64,000 nt of DNA from SURF-28 sp034521465 (GCA_034521465.1 JAXHMN010000008.1:372001-436000), one strand, 5' to 3'. Shown: positions 46,666 to 58,234, numbered from the stretch's first letter. Numbers and translations are program-made. Notes: a model not told the origin generated them from the letters alone.

Positions 46666-46710
46666 GATACTATTGACTTGTAATTAAACTAATATTAGAG
46701 ACATATTTAT

Positions 46711-47881
46711 TTATATCCCTTTTCGAAAAATCTCAAATTCAGCGTCATAGCCTCTGTCAAAAATTAAAGTACCAAGATTTTTAATATCATGATAAAATTT
46801 ATAAGTTTCGTCTGAAGTGAAACAATTCTTGAAGCCAGATGATTATTAGCAAGCATCAAATATTCTATATTGAGAGTTATTCATTAAAGAAATGATAATA
46901 AATTTTTGAAGTTCTAAATCACGTTTATATGAACTGCCAATATTAATTTCTAATAATCTAGGTAAACCAAGCTCTTTTCATTAATGATGATAACTTTGCT
47001 AAACGGATCTTTTTTTTCTGTCTAGATAGCCGTGAAAGATATTTTTAAGTGAGCTCCCTTTTCAATTTATATTCCTCATCTATAGCTGAATGAATCAGTA
47101 TATCGATAGTTTTCTGCCGTTATAAAATTATTCGATTCATCTTCTTTAATTCCACACCTAAGGCAGTGCATTTGGTAATTCATTACCATAATCTTGCTCT
47201 AGAAATGAAGTCATTTTGTTTCTTTCATTCAGAGGCTCAAGCAACCGAAGGACCGAGAATAACTCAACATAGTAGAGTACGCTCTATTAATCGATTGTCT
47301 TGTTCATTCTTTCAACAATTGCTTTATTTGCTTGCCATCCCAAGAATTTTCATATAACCAAAACTCATTCTCACTTTGAATCCGTGCTATACCTAATGGA
47401 AATGAATAAAAAGGAATTGTATTGTCGTTCACGAAAAATCAAGTGTTAAGGTTAAGGAGTCCTTTTCACCTTCAGTTCGAAATTTTAGGTTTAAGCATGG
47501 TATTTGAGAGTTTTTTTCTCTCGAATCAATATTAATGAATCAGATATCATGTTTTTATCAAAATGCAGAAAGTTCAATTCATTGGCCCTAATAACTTCTG
47601 CTGTATTGTCTTCATACAAAATTAGTCCATATTCTAAGTACCCTGTTGTCTTCCATTTCCCATTTCCCAATTAACTCCTTCAGGAAATTCTGCTTCGCAA
47701 CCAATAAATATTCAGAGTTAACATTAAAATAGTAAAGAACCTATAATTCCTCCAGTTTAGTATTGTAGTATTTGTAAGTTTGGTAATTTTGTTGAAAAAG
47801 TTTCAGTTAAATAGTAAATGCTTTTATTCTTAATTTAAGATAAGCCGAAACATCTCAATTATTACCAATGGTTCTATCCAA
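46711..47881. other. Fragmented stretch; C-terminal piece of an unknown protein
   Basis: Minus-strand coding-like sequence with many shifts. Its last part reads TSDETYKFYHDIKNLGTLIF, DRGYDAEFEIFRKGI and a stop at 46711. No family recognised. About 1.1 kb that probably held one gene of the element. No convincing RNA or regulatory feature was found. Confidence 0.35.
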
Positions 47882-48650
47882 TCAAATAACCATGCTCTCT
47901 TTAATTATTTCCGGATATTCATGAAATATCTTACCGTCAAGTTCCTTACCGAATTTCTCTTCCAACTCTATCTCCATTTGCATCATGCTCACCCCATTGT
48001 TTGAAGAAACGGTCTTTCTGTCTTTGCATCGGATATCTGGATACTGATAGCCATTCTTTTTCATCGGTCTTGCATTTCACCAGATTCACGCCAACAATTA
48101 CCCAGTCAATTCCTTCTAAGTCCAGTGTGCCAAGAGCTACCCAATAGAAGTATCAGGCTGAAATGAACTTCACCTTGGCATTTATATCTTTTAGAATCTC
48201 GATTCTTTTGCTATAGGCGCTTCTATTTCTATCGTTTCTCTCCCATCCAAGCATTCTCAGGTATGTGCAGGTACTTACAGTAATCATACATTGCTTTCGG
48301 TCTCTTAGTTAAAATCTGATATAAATGTTTAGGTGTATTCTTAATTATAGCCCTAACTGTATCTATAATCATAATCCATATTTTCGTGAAATAAGTCACT
48401 CATCGAGTTAACAAATATCATCTGCGGGGTTTTCCACGAAAATGGCATTGTTAGATGATGCGGTTGGAGTCTAAACTTAAAACCTTCTTTATATGCAGGC
48501 AAACCAGCTGCTTGCTTGTCGAGTGAAAATTTTTTCAGCATAACAATTTGTACAGCCGGCGGAAACCTTGTCACAACCAGTGAGATGGATTCCAAGATTT
48601 GTCAGTCCATTCAATAGGAGTATCAAGAACCCTTGGTTCTGATTCTATTA
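47882..48650 (-). pseudogene. Gp37/Gp68 family (DUF5131) gene, degraded copy
   Basis: Joined frames give PIEWTDKSWNP, LTGCDKVSAGCTNCYAE (three-Cys motif), PFSWKTPQMIFVNSMSDLFH, KHLYQILTKRPKAMYDYC and, at the left end, RFFKQWG and IFHEYPEIIKESMVI. It mirrors the intact gene at 53552-54283 segment by segment. Many breaks. The start overlaps the end of parB (48623), a known pairing in phages and ICEs. May be non-functional. Confidence 0.72.
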
Positions 48651-49455
48651 CCACTCTCCATACTTGAGACAATTTCCTTAAATTTCTCTTTTAAGTCTTC
48701 TTTACTTTCATACTCAATAGTTATAAAACCTATCTTCATAGGAAGATTTTCTTTTTCATCATCTTCTTTTTTAGTATTTGATGAGTCTGATAAGAAGGTT
48801 TCTTCTACATCAGCATCATAAGGAGAATAATCTTCATTTTTGTCTATTAGTTTTTCAAATATTTCCTTTTGTTTTCAGGATAGTCCTTCAATCTCACAAG
48901 GGCTCGCGCATGTGCTCTCGGTTATTTTACTTTTAGCTTTTCTTTGATCTCCATTTACAATGCTTTTCTGCATATCATCCGGTAATTCGAGTAAACGAAC
49001 TAACTGCTTTCTTCTCGTTTCGGATATACTTAAATCTTCTTCAACTTTTTTCCACTTCTCATCCTCACCAATTAAATCCTTATACTTTACTATTGAATCG
49101 TGCTTTTTCGACAGGATTTAAAATCATCACGTTGAATATTTTCAACCATTTGCTTTGCATATCTTGATCTGTCATCTAAGCCATTAGAAATAACACTACA
49201 AGGGATTGATTTCTCATTCAGCAATTTAAAAGCTTAAATGCTCTCTATCCGGAAGTAATTCTATACTTACTCCTTTGAAATTTTTTCTACTGTTATAGGA
49301 TTAATTAGTCCTTCATTTCTAATAGACTTTTTCAGCTGAACTAACTTTTCCTCATCAAAATGAAATCTTGGTTGATTTTCATCCGGTTTGATTTTGTTTA
49401 ATGGAATGTCGTAGACTTTAATAGAGGATGAGACCTTAGATTTTTGGTTTGCCAT
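48623..49455 (-). CDS. parB: ParB/Spo0J-type protein (frame broken)
   Basis: N-terminus at 49455: SSIKVYDIPLNKIKPDENQP, RFHFDEEKLVQLKKSIRNEG, LINPITVEKISKE, the ParB nuclease-like domain. It continues in other frames with ACSVISNGLDDRSRYAK-like text, LSISETRRKQLVRLLELPDD (the HTH region), and ends KFKEIVSSMESGNRIRTKGS at 48623. About 275 residues. Could serve partition or, as in phage elements, DNA modification control. Confidence 0.7.
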
Positions 49456-49915
49456 ATAAATACCTCAACAATTTGATGTGTAATTATTTTAGGATTACAG
49501 CTACAAGTATTAAAATCATACAAAAATGTCATGTTAAGAGGGGGCACAATGTACCCCTCTAATAATTATAGGGCGACCCGTGACCTCGCATTGAGACCCA
49601 ATGGGTCCCATCTGTAACATCCCTATCTGGGACCCGGTTACACACTTGCCAAGGCATATTTTCTACAGAATTTTCTAGAATAACTCACCATTGGGATTGG
49701 CGACCTTCAATTGGTATGCAGAGAAAACCGTAAAATCAATTCAGACAGAAAACACGTAAAATAAGCTCTCATTCTACATTTTATCCGCTTGACCTCACAT
49801 TTCGCAGCTCGGATATTGGTAAGTACGTTGTATGAGGCTATTCCTACCAAATAAACAGTCTCCACAGCAACTTCTATAATCAAAAATCAAATATATAACA
49901 ACAAAGAGGTCTATT
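49456..49915. promoter_or_regulatory. Divergent intergenic region with clustered inverted repeats
   Basis: This 460-base gap lies between leftward parB and a rightward HNH gene. At 49590-49640 there are ACCCA-A-TGGGT, GGGTCCCA (49603-49610) with TGGGACCC (49628-49635), and further copies of GACCC. Such a cluster is expected of an operator, parS-like or transfer/replication origin. No coding signal. Confidence 0.45.
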
Positions 49916-50457
49916 ATGGCGAAAGATTGTAAATTTAACAGAAGAAATTCACACCTTAGAGGAGAAAATTCACCCTAATGCTACCCCTATTAACTATTAC
50001 ATTAACGAAAACGGTTGCCATATTTGTGCCAGCCATGCGGATGATGACGGATACCCGCGTGTATACCGGAAAGGCAAGAATCGCAGAATGAACCGGCATG
50101 TGTGGAAGCTATTTAACGATAAGGAAATACCCGAAGGCATGTTAGTTCTTCATTCGTGCGATGATCCACGCTGTATAAACGCAGCTGAACATCTTCATTT
50201 AGGAACTCGCAAGCAAAACATGGCTGAGATGGTAAGACGGGGTGCGCTCGGCAAAGGGTTCTAAACACCCCAAAGCTAAGCTGATTGAAAAAGACGTTTA
50301 CTTCATCAGATTTGAATCTGAGGGCATAACCAAAGAGCTATCAGAGATGTTCAACGTAAGAAGAGATCACATAGCTGATATTCAAAAAGATAAATGCTGG
50401 AAGCACGTTACTAAAGATATGAAACAATATTCCAGTAAAAATAACCAGACCGCTTAA
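49916..50457 (+). CDS. HNH endonuclease, homing type (frame broken)
   Basis: Start at 49916 with AGAGG upstream. After a shift near 49925: NLTEEIHTLEEKIHPNATPI, NGCHICASHADDDGYPRVYR, MNRHVWKLFNDKEIPEGMLV, LHSCDDPRCINAAEHLHLGT, the HNH_3-type zinc and nuclease motif. A second shift near 50255 leads to GSKHPKAKLIEKDVYFIRFE and a recognition helix region. The tail is like NUMOD-type DNA-binding repeats. It is a free-standing homing nuclease, common in phages. Confidence 0.8.
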
Positions 50458-50503
50458 TATTACAACAGCAGCTTATATTCAAACTAAATTGGAGAAAGAA
50501 AAA

Positions 50504-50656
50504 ATGAAAACACTTAGAAAATATTATCAATGGTATAAGAACCAATCTTTTTTGCTAAGACTTGCAACAATTGATAACTGGAAACTAATAATCTTTGCGA
50601 TTCTACTCTATGGACTTATGTTTATACTCACACAAACCATTGATCCTAAACCATAA
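50504..50656 (+). CDS. Small membrane protein (50 residues)
   Basis: MKTLRKYYQWYKNQSFLLRL is followed by LIIFAILLYGLMFILTQTID, one membrane segment. GGAG and A-rich sequence precede the ATG. Its end is next to the converging hsdM stop. Function unknown. Confidence 0.5.
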   Translation: MKTLRKYYQWYKNQSFLLRLATIDNWKLIIFAILLYGLMFILTQTIDPKP

Positions 50657-50659
50657 CTA

Positions 50660-52137
50660 TCATTGAGAGTATATACTCATCATCACAATTACTTTAATTT
50701 CTCGACAAATCTCTTTGAAGCTATCGAGACTTGCTTCAATATTCTCAACTATCTCCGCGGCTAAATATCCGGATCGGGAAGGTTGTCTGTATCGCCTAGG
50801 CTTTCGTCTTTGAGCCAAAAGATATCCAGATTAGTTTTGTCGCGGAAGATTATTTCGTCGTATGTGAATTTCTTGAAGCGCTCATTCTCTGTTCGTTTGT
50901 TTCGATTCTTAGGATTATACGATTTAACAAAATCTTCAAGATGATCATATTTTCATCTGCTGAGTTTTAAGAGTGAAGTGTTGATTGGTACGTAAATCAT
51001 ATATCCAGACTTCCTTTGTCCAAGGTGTTTTACTTGCCGGTTTGTTATCAAAGAATATGACATTAGCTTTAACTCCTTGCGCATAAAATAAACCAGTTGG
51101 TAATCTTAAGATTGTATGAAAATCTGTTCGCTGAAGTAAGTTTTTACGAACAGTTTCTCCGGCTCCTCCTTCGAAGAGGACATTATCGGGGACAACTACA
51201 GCGGCACTGCCGTCAGGTTTTAGCATCGATACAATATGCTGAACAAAGTTAAGCTGTTTATTTGAAGTGGTTACCCAAAAGTCCTGGCGCTCATACATTA
51301 ACGTTTCTTTCTTCTGAATGCCTTCTTCATTAGTTATAGTAATGCTGCTCTTCTTACCGAAAGGTGGATTCGTTAAAACATAGTCGTAATTAGTTTTTGG
51401 TTTTGAAAGTAAGCTGTCTTCACGCATAATTGGCGGATCACTTTCAATGTCGCTTATATTATGCAAGTAGAGGTTCATAAGACAGAGGCGTGCTGCACTT
51501 GGTACAATTTCCCATCCGCGGAAAGTATTGAATTTAAGATACTCTTTTTCTTCACGATCTAATTTTTGTTTACTCAGAAAATCATAGGAGGAGAGAAAGA
51601 AGCCTCCAGTACCGCAAGCGGGGTCAGCGATAGTTTTCTTTGGTTCCGGTCTTATACATTCTACCATCGCTTTAATAAGAGCTCTCGGAGTAAAGTATTG
51701 TCCGGCACCACTCTTTGTATCTTCCGCATTCTTCTCAAGAAGTCCTTCGTATATATCACCTTTCACATCTGTTTCTAAGGTAAGCCAATTTTCTTCATCT
51801 ATAAGATCAATAAGTTTTTTCAGTTTAGCGGGATCTTGAATTTTATTCTGCGACTTAAAGAAGATTTCGCCTATCATTCCTTTTTCTTGCCCAATTCATT
51901 CAGCAGTTTTACATAGTGTACTTCTAATTCAGCACCGGTTTTATTACGAAGCGACTCCCAGCCATATTCTTTATCTATTATAGTCTCTCTATTAAATGGC
52001 GGCTTTGAATATTCATGAGCCATTTTGAGGAAGAGAAGATATGTTAATTGTTCAAGATAATCTCCGTAACCGACGCCGTCGTCACGAAGTATGTTACAGT
52101 AGTTCCAAACTTTAGAAACTATTGATGATGATGTCAT
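50660..52137 (-). CDS. hsdM: Type I restriction-modification methyltransferase subunit HsdM (frame broken)
   Basis: N-terminal helical domain from 52137 (SKVWNYCNILRDDGVGYGDY), then a shift near 51880 into MIGEIFFKSQNKIQDPAKLK. The SAM site ADPACGTGGFFLSSYDFL and catalytic LTNPPFGKK are intact. The C-terminal part after a shift near 50950 reads HLEDFVKSYNPKNRNKRTEN and, after another near 50760, EIVENIEASLDSFKEICREI. Total about 490 residues, normal for HsdM. It methylates adenine in the recognition site. Confidence 0.92.
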
Positions 52138-52346
52138 AATTTTCCTTTTTCCTCTAGTTTTAATTTCATTCAGATTTGTACCGATTTTACTGCTGCTTTG
52201 CTAAAACCGCAGTAAATTTGATCCATCTCTTTGAAATATTTTCTCCGGTTAAACTCCGTACCAACTCCCCCATATAACTCCCTTAAAATCCGGGAGAGGT
52301 ACTAGTTGAATATCTTCAATCCACGGAATAAATCCCATAGTTAATG

Positions 52347-53552
52347 TTAAACCAGCTTCCCTTCAAACGCTTGCTTTAATATTGATTGTCTAAGCGCTTC
52401 GGATTTTTTAAGACTTTCATCTATTGCTGCTTCCATTTTATCCGCAACAGAAAACCGCTTTTCAATTTCTTCTACTATTTGGGTTTGTTGATTTAATGGT
52501 GGTAAGGGAATTTCTAATTTTTCTATTCGGAAAAGTGCAAGCTTCGGTTGTGTTGTTGAGATTGTAAGTCTATAAATTTGGTCTTGGACCAAACGACTAT
52601 CATTACCAATGCTAAAAACTTAAATCATAATCTTGTAGCTCAGTTATTTTTGCGGCATTTTCTGTTAAGTTTGCTCCGTCTAGTTCTGTCTGGAATTAAA
52701 CCAACACGCCCTATTGTTCCGGCAATAGAAATATATAAGTCGTTTTTTGATATAGTGTATCTCTCAATTTTTTCTCTAGTTTCTTTCTTGAGATATTTCA
52801 AATTTTCTTTACGGATAGTCATATTGTCGAAATCAACCACTCTTAGGTAGGGATATTCAGTTTTTATTTCAGAATAAGCTTCACCTTTGGGTAATCTTTT
52901 ACCTCCTTTAACTTTAGCAGCATCACCCAACTTGACCCATTCCCAACCTTCCGGCAGCTCACCATTTTCACTTTTGCCTTTATCCTTTGTCCTTTGTACT
53001 TGCGTAAGCTTTCCTTCAAACGCAAACTTAAGAACAGCTTGCCGGTAAGTCTTTATCTGCTCTTTAGATTTTTTGAGGTTTTCAATTCCATTGTCGAGTT
53101 CGCTGAAGAGTTCTTCTATTTTTTCTACTATGCGGTGCTGTTCGGTTAGTGGTGGGAGAGGGATTTCTATAGCGTATGCGTCATTTCTATTCAAGCCAGG
53201 AATAGCAGTGCGATTTGATCAAAGGAACTGAGACTTAAACTCTTTAGCAAATGATACAAGTATCTATCAATGAGTATTTTTCGTTAGGTTGAATATAATA
53301 TGTAGTATCGATTGGCCAACAATTCTTATTTGAAATATGAACTTCACCAGCTGCACCTTTTCTTCCAACAATTAAACATGGACCTTCGATAAGATACGAA
53401 TCGTGAAATCCAACAATACCGTTTGAACCATAAACAGGAAAGCTTCCTTGTTCATTCCTATTTCTTTTAGGCAATCCTTTACCGTAAACAAACTCACAAA
53501 CATCACCAAGTTTAACCCAAGACCAGTTTTGGGGAAGGTTTATTTGCTTCAT
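52347..53552 (-). CDS. hsdS: Type I restriction-modification specificity subunit HsdS (frame broken)
   Basis: Target domain 1 begins MKQINLPQNWSWVKLGDVCE (53552). It is followed by EIPLPPLTEQHRIVEKIEEL, the first conserved coiled coil, then domain 2 (GWEWVKLGDAAKVKGGKRLP) and the second (EIPLPPLNQQTQIVEEIEKR) with FEGKLV at the end. Total about 402 residues. Breaks near 53225 and 52640. Its ATG shares a base with the DUF5131 stop (TAATG). The gap to hsdM (209 bases) holds no gene I can name. Confidence 0.9.
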
Positions 53553-54283
53553 TAAAAAGTTACCTCAACTTCAGGCATATCATCATATGTTTTTCCATTA
53601 AGTACTCTTCCGGTTTTTTTCTTATTTGTACCGCCCCATTGTTTGAAGAAGAATTTAACTCCGGCATCTTCACATTTATCATGAATTTCATAAACCCATT
53701 CAGGATTCATTGGACGTGCTTTTGGTCCGCTTTCTCCGCCTACTATAACCCAATCAATTTTACCAAGTCGTATTTTTTTCAATGAACCAAGTAGAGGTTC
53801 GCACGATAAGAATTTTGTCTTAGCGCGGGTTTTCTTTAGAGCACTTACTCGCCAAAGACTATTTTCGTTTTCAACAGAAACACCCATCCAGATATTGTGA
53901 GTCCATTTCAACTCTTTGTGGTATTCGAGTAAAATGTCTGCCCGTTTTGTAAGCACTTGAAAAACATGTTGAGGGTTGTCGTTCATCACCTTAAAAACAC
54001 GCTTAATAAAATCCAACGGTATATCTTCATGAAATAAATCACTCATTGAATTAACGAAAACAATTTTAGGAGATTTCCAAGTGTAAGGAATTTTCAATGC
54101 GTCATCATGCAAAGCGAGCTTAAAACCTTTTTTATATTTTTCAACACCCATAGCTTTCAGCCGTCTAGCCATTACTTCCGCATAACAAAACTTGCAACCT
54201 TGCGAGACTTTATTACAGCCGGTTGTAGGATTCCAAGTAAGTTCTGTCCATTCTATTTTTGATTGTGCCATTATTAAATTCAT
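53552..54283 (-). CDS. Gp37/Gp68 family protein (DUF5131) in the restriction operon
   Basis: A 243-residue intact protein. IEWTELTWNPTTGCNKVSQG and CKFCYAEVMARRLKAMG hold the three-Cys motif (C-x7-C-x2-C), similar to a radical SAM cluster site. Later: IVFVNSMSDLFHEDIPLDFI, VFQVLTKRADILLEYHKEL, WMGVSVENENSLWRV, KFLSCEPLLGSLKKI, WVIVGGESGPKARPMNPEWV and FFFKQWGG. The fold is TIM-barrel-like. Function is unproven. The gene overlaps TcmP by 4 bases upstream and hsdS by 1 base downstream. Confidence 0.88.
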   Translation of the reverse strand: MNLIMAQSKIEWTELTWNPTTGCNKVSQGCKFCYAEVMARRLKAMGVEKYKKGFKLALHDDALKIPYTWKSPKIVFVNSMSDLFHEDIPLDFIKRVFKVMNDNPQHVFQVLTKRADILLEYHKELKWTHNIWMGVSVENENSLWRVSALKKTRAKTKFLSCEPLLGSLKKIRLGKIDWVIVGGESGPKARPMNPEWVYEIHDKCEDAGVKFFFKQWGGTNKKKTGRVLNGKTYDDMPEVEVTF

Positions 54284-55130
54284 AACTTTAATTGTGGTGT
54301 TGAATAATTATCAACTTTCTCAAAGAAGTCAATTCCTCGTTTATTCTTTGAATAAAAAGTGAGATAATACAAAGGTACATTTTTTACTTGGAATTTTGAT
54401 TGCGTGTCTTTGGGCTGGTAAATAACCAAGAGATTCCATTTGATTTATCGTATTCATCAGCTAAAAATCTAATAAAATCCTTTTGTGAATAGTTTTTCTC
54501 TTTCCAAATATCTCTCCAATTTGGATTACCCAAATAATTTGAAATCTTTTCGCTGTTTTCTTTGAGATAGTATGTCTAAAATTCCTATTTGCATCCATAT
54601 GTAATGCTTGCAATATCAAAAAATCTACTAAATCGTTAGCAAGTGATTTAATTGTACTAAATTTAATATTAGTATCAAATGGGTCAACAAAACTAAAACT
54701 CAATACAGTGTTTCCTTTTCGAGTATTTTGGAACTGCTTCTTTTATCTCATCTGTTAACGAATTACTATCACCATTAAATAATTCAATATCGAGTTTAGT
54801 AATAATCTCTTCGACCCTACTTTTGAGAGAATTAAAAAGTACTGGGTCTTGCTCACAAAATAGATACTTATCAAATTTAACCGGTATTGATGCGGCTATT
54901 AAAGGAGAAGATTTTAGTACATGTTTTGTTTCTCGAATTTTTGAGAATCCCGCTCCTGCATATAAATCAAGATAAATTAAATTATCCCATTTACTTCTCA
55001 TTCCTTTTGTCAAAAATATCACAGTATCCACCAAGTAACTGATATTTTTCGAGAGACTCAAATTCTTACTTCTGGTATTGCAAGTTGATCAGTCATCAAC
55101 TTTAATAATTGGATCAAAGTTTTGTTTCAT
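54280..55130 (-). CDS. Three-Cys-motif partner protein TcmP (frame broken)
   Basis: Start at 55130 (MKQNFDPIIKVDD). Joined frames give LAIPEV, ESLEKYQLLGGYCDIF, TKGMRSKWDNLIYLDLYAGA, GFSKIRETKHVLKSSPLIAA, KFDKYLFCEQDPVLFNSLKS, ELFNGDSNSLTDEIKEAVPK, LSFSFVDPFDTNIKFSTIKS and a helical tail ending STPQLKL. YLDLYAGAGFSK, GSP-like SSPLIAA and FVDPF match TcmP, which has a methyltransferase-like fold. Breaks near 55090, 55050, 55010, 54710 and 54550. It follows hsdR by 11 bases and its stop overlaps the DUF5131 start. Confidence 0.78.
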
Positions 55131-55141
55131 AACATTCCCCT

Positions 55142-57907
55142 CTAAGCCGCCAATTCCTCATTTATTTCTTCAAGAAGTTTCTCTGTCTCGTTACCGAAGA
55201 GCTTCCAAAACTTTCCAAGTCCCCCTTTATCAACAAAGGGCGAGAAGTCAAAATCTTTTTTATCTATTCTAACCGAAGTAACTAGATGATCTTTTATCAT
55301 ACGCAGCCATTCTACTTGCTCTTCCGTGAACTGTACCGGACCGGCATTTTTCTTAAACATCCAGTCACGGTAGTTACGGTTAATAATATCACCGTAAGGT
55401 AGAAGCATATCATCTATCTTCAGTTCAAACCGGATCAAGGAAATTATATCTGTCAACATTCTTTGTGCAGTTGTACCTTTCACCTTAGCCGGATAAACTC
55501 TATAGTAGGCGTTCCACACTTGCTCGGTTGATAAATGATAAGGAGCGTTGTTCAAAATCTCTTTCATTTCCTTTATCATTTTGTAATTCAGTTCTTTTCT
55601 CCGCTGCGGCTGACTGTATAATATTTTTAGCGCAATAATTTCATCTTTGTTTTCTTCAATAAACTCTCTGAAAGAACCGATAACAGCTTCGGCATTTTCT
55701 TTTGCGTGGGCATCAAAATCGGAGAAGGTAACTTTATCGATATTAACAGTGTCTATTACTTGGTAAATTTTTTGGCGAACGGTTTCAACAAAGTCTCTAA
55801 GCTTAGGTTCATCAAACGGCTTAATGACAGATTGAATGATTGGCTGCATGGATGATTGAATCTGATCTTCGGTTGGTTCGGAATCTTCCGGTAAATTATG
55901 TTTTTCGATTGCAGCTTTATGTTGATAGTCTGGATCGTAAAGGTCGGCTAGTTCATCAGCAACTTCTTCAACTGATTTACCACCGCTTAATTCCTTGAAC
56001 TTTTCTCCATCACCCTCGGAAATTTGTTTCGATAATCTTGTTAATCTAGATGAGAGAGAAGAAACGGTATCTTCATCAGGCTGCAGGATAACCATCTTCA
56101 TTAAATCCTTCAACGGTATAGATGGTTTTTTATCTACTACCGGATAATCAACTTTACCCGATTTGAAAACACCGACTGCATCTATAATATAAAATCGTTC
56201 CTTATTTACTTTTGCGCTGTTGGTAACTTTCCTGAAGATCATCTCTGGAAAGTGAACGAACACCTCTTCCTATCATCTGCTGAAAATAATTACGCGAGCG
56301 GACATCACGCATAAAGATAAGTACTTCAATCGGTTTTACATCGGTGCCGGTTGCTATCATATCTACAGTAACTGCAATTCGAGGATTGTAAGCTGTTCTA
56401 AATTGCTGCAGAACGGATTCCGGATCTTCACCTTGAACTTTGTATGTTATCTTTTTGCAGAAGTCATTCCCTTCACCGAACTCTTCTCTTACTATATGAA
56501 CAATATCTTCTGCGTGACTGTCGGTCTTAGCAAAGATGAGAGTCTCGGAACTTCCTTCTCTTCACCTCGTTCCGGAAAAATACATCTTTTTGAATACGCT
56601 TAAACTCACGGATTATATTTCTGATCTGACTTGGATTAACGTACTTCTTTATCAAGCTGTGTTCCTTGATATTGAATTTCATCTTCGAGCTGCCGCCATT
56701 CTTTTTTGCGGGTCTGCTTGTTACGGAGATCGACATATTCCTTTGCTTTTATTTCAGCACCCTTTTGGGTTATCTCAGTTTCGATAGTGTAAACATCGTA
56801 TCCAACATTCACCTTATCTGAAATAGATTCCTTTAGTGTGTATTCACTTACAACATTTTCGTTAAAGAAAGCGAATGTTCTTTTGTCTGGAGTTGCGGTA
56901 AGCCCTATCATAAAAGCATCGAAGTAATCGAGAACTTGCTTCCACAGATTATAAATCGAACGGTGGCATTCATCTATTATAATAAAATCAAATGTCTCAA
57001 TCGGTACTTTCGTATTATAAACAACCTCTTCAATTTTATCTTTTACCAACTTGGATTCATATGGGGAATCGTCTTCTAAACTTTCGTCGAGTTCTTTACC
57101 TTTTAGAATCGAATACATTCTTTGAATTGTGCTTATACAGACTTGCGATGATGGATCGATAAAATTTGTTTGAAGTCGCTGTACATTGTAAAGCTCAGTG
57201 AATAAGCGTTTATCATCGTTCGGTTTATATGCTTGAAATTCTTGCTCTGCTTGCTTGCCGAGATTTCTTGTATCGACTAAAAACAGAACTCTTTTTGCCT
57301 TAGCAAATTTTAACAAACGATATACTGAAGTAATAGCGGTAAAAGTTTTCCCGGCACCAGTTGCCATTTGGACTAAAGCACGCGGATGGTTTTCAGTAAA
57401 TGATCTTTCGAGATTTGTAATAGCATTAATTTGGCAGTCTCGTAATTCATCTGTAATTAATCCGGGTATATGTTTGAGCCGTTCTCTTAATGATGTTGGA
57501 TGTGACAGGAATTCATAAAGAGTTTCCGGTTTGTGAAAGTGAAATATTTCTCTTTGTCTCGGAGAAGAATCTCTTGCATCAGTGAAGTATGTTTCTGTAC
57601 CGGTTGATTCGTATTGAAAAGGAAGGTCTTCTTTCTTTACTATGAACTTGAGCTTATCGGTTGCGTATCGCTCTGTTTGATCGTGAACTTGGCTGAGCGT
57701 TTTACCTTCTGCCTTTGCTTCGATAACACCGACAGGCTTTCTTTCAACAAAAAGTAAATAATCCGCATTACCGGATTGAGTTGGATATTCGGTTACGGCA
57801 ATACCAAAGTTAGAGGAAGGATTAAAATCTTTAAGTGATTGGACAACCCAACCAGCGGAGATTAGCTGCTTATCGATATTTTCGCGTGCTTTCTGCTCCG
57901 GTGTCAT
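55142..57907 (-). CDS. hsdR: Type I restriction enzyme motor subunit HsdR (frame broken)
   Basis: N-terminal nuclease domain (57907): MTPEQKARENIDKQLISAGW, DYLLFVERKPVGVIEAKAEG with the PD-(D/E)xK pattern. Walker A MATGAGKTFTAI and DEAH-type IIDECHRSIYNLW, and LTATPDKRTF. A middle shift zone at about 56640-56265 (INGDG... SDSHAEDIVHIVREEFGEG reading) leads into the C-terminal coiled region (56263-55142) ending EEINEELAA. Total about 920 residues, typical. It translocates and cuts unmodified DNA. Breaks near 56640, 56560 and 56260. Confidence 0.92.
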
Positions 57908-58204
57908 TAATATCCGAAAGTGAAAATTTAGATATTAAAGTAAGGAAAACTGCTCATAAATGCACCACAATTTGGGATAATAATTTCATGTTGGACAAAT
58001 TTTCGGTAAAGATATATTGAATGTTGAGATTTATGAATATAAGAACACGGAATTGAGCAAGAGTGGAGAGTGACGTATTCTCGGTAAGTGCTTTAGTACT
58101 TTTTGATGGACTTAATTTAGACTCTGGTCTGTTGAGTCTTTTTGATTAAGCACTTTGAAAAGAATGCTCATCCTTACTTTGCATATTAGTCATGGATATA
58201 ATAA

Positions 58205-58234
58205 TAAGCCGCAGGCAATATGGCCTACGGCTTA
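58205..58234 (-). terminator. Hairpin terminator between the island and the C25 genes
   Basis: TAAGCCG (58205-58211) pairs with CGGCTTA (58228-58234), with inner AGGC/GCCT pairs and one mismatch. It lies 11 bases past the C25-HEAT stop in the direction of transcription. The rest of the gap 57908-58204 holds no gene or other sign. Confidence 0.75.

Larger units (their letters stand above)
38303..57907. mobile_element. Integrated genetic element next to tRNA-Ser(GGA)
   Basis: Contents: tyrosine integrase, IS1595-like protein, ArdC, Gam-like protein, ParB, HNH nuclease, two DUF5131 genes, TcmP and a type I restriction operon. The gene content is that of an integrative element or prophage-like island, and flanks are ordinary chromosomal genes. 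The left edge is set at the tRNA 3' end. The right edge is uncertain; I placed it at the hsdR start. I did not find a second copy of the tRNA 3' end. Confidence 0.65.

Noticed and set aside
55091..55093. In-frame TGA near the TcmP start as a possible selenocysteine codon
   Set aside because: The family text continues in a shifted frame (LAIPEV...), so an indel explains the stop better; no SECIS-like hairpin was seen and no Sec genes are here.
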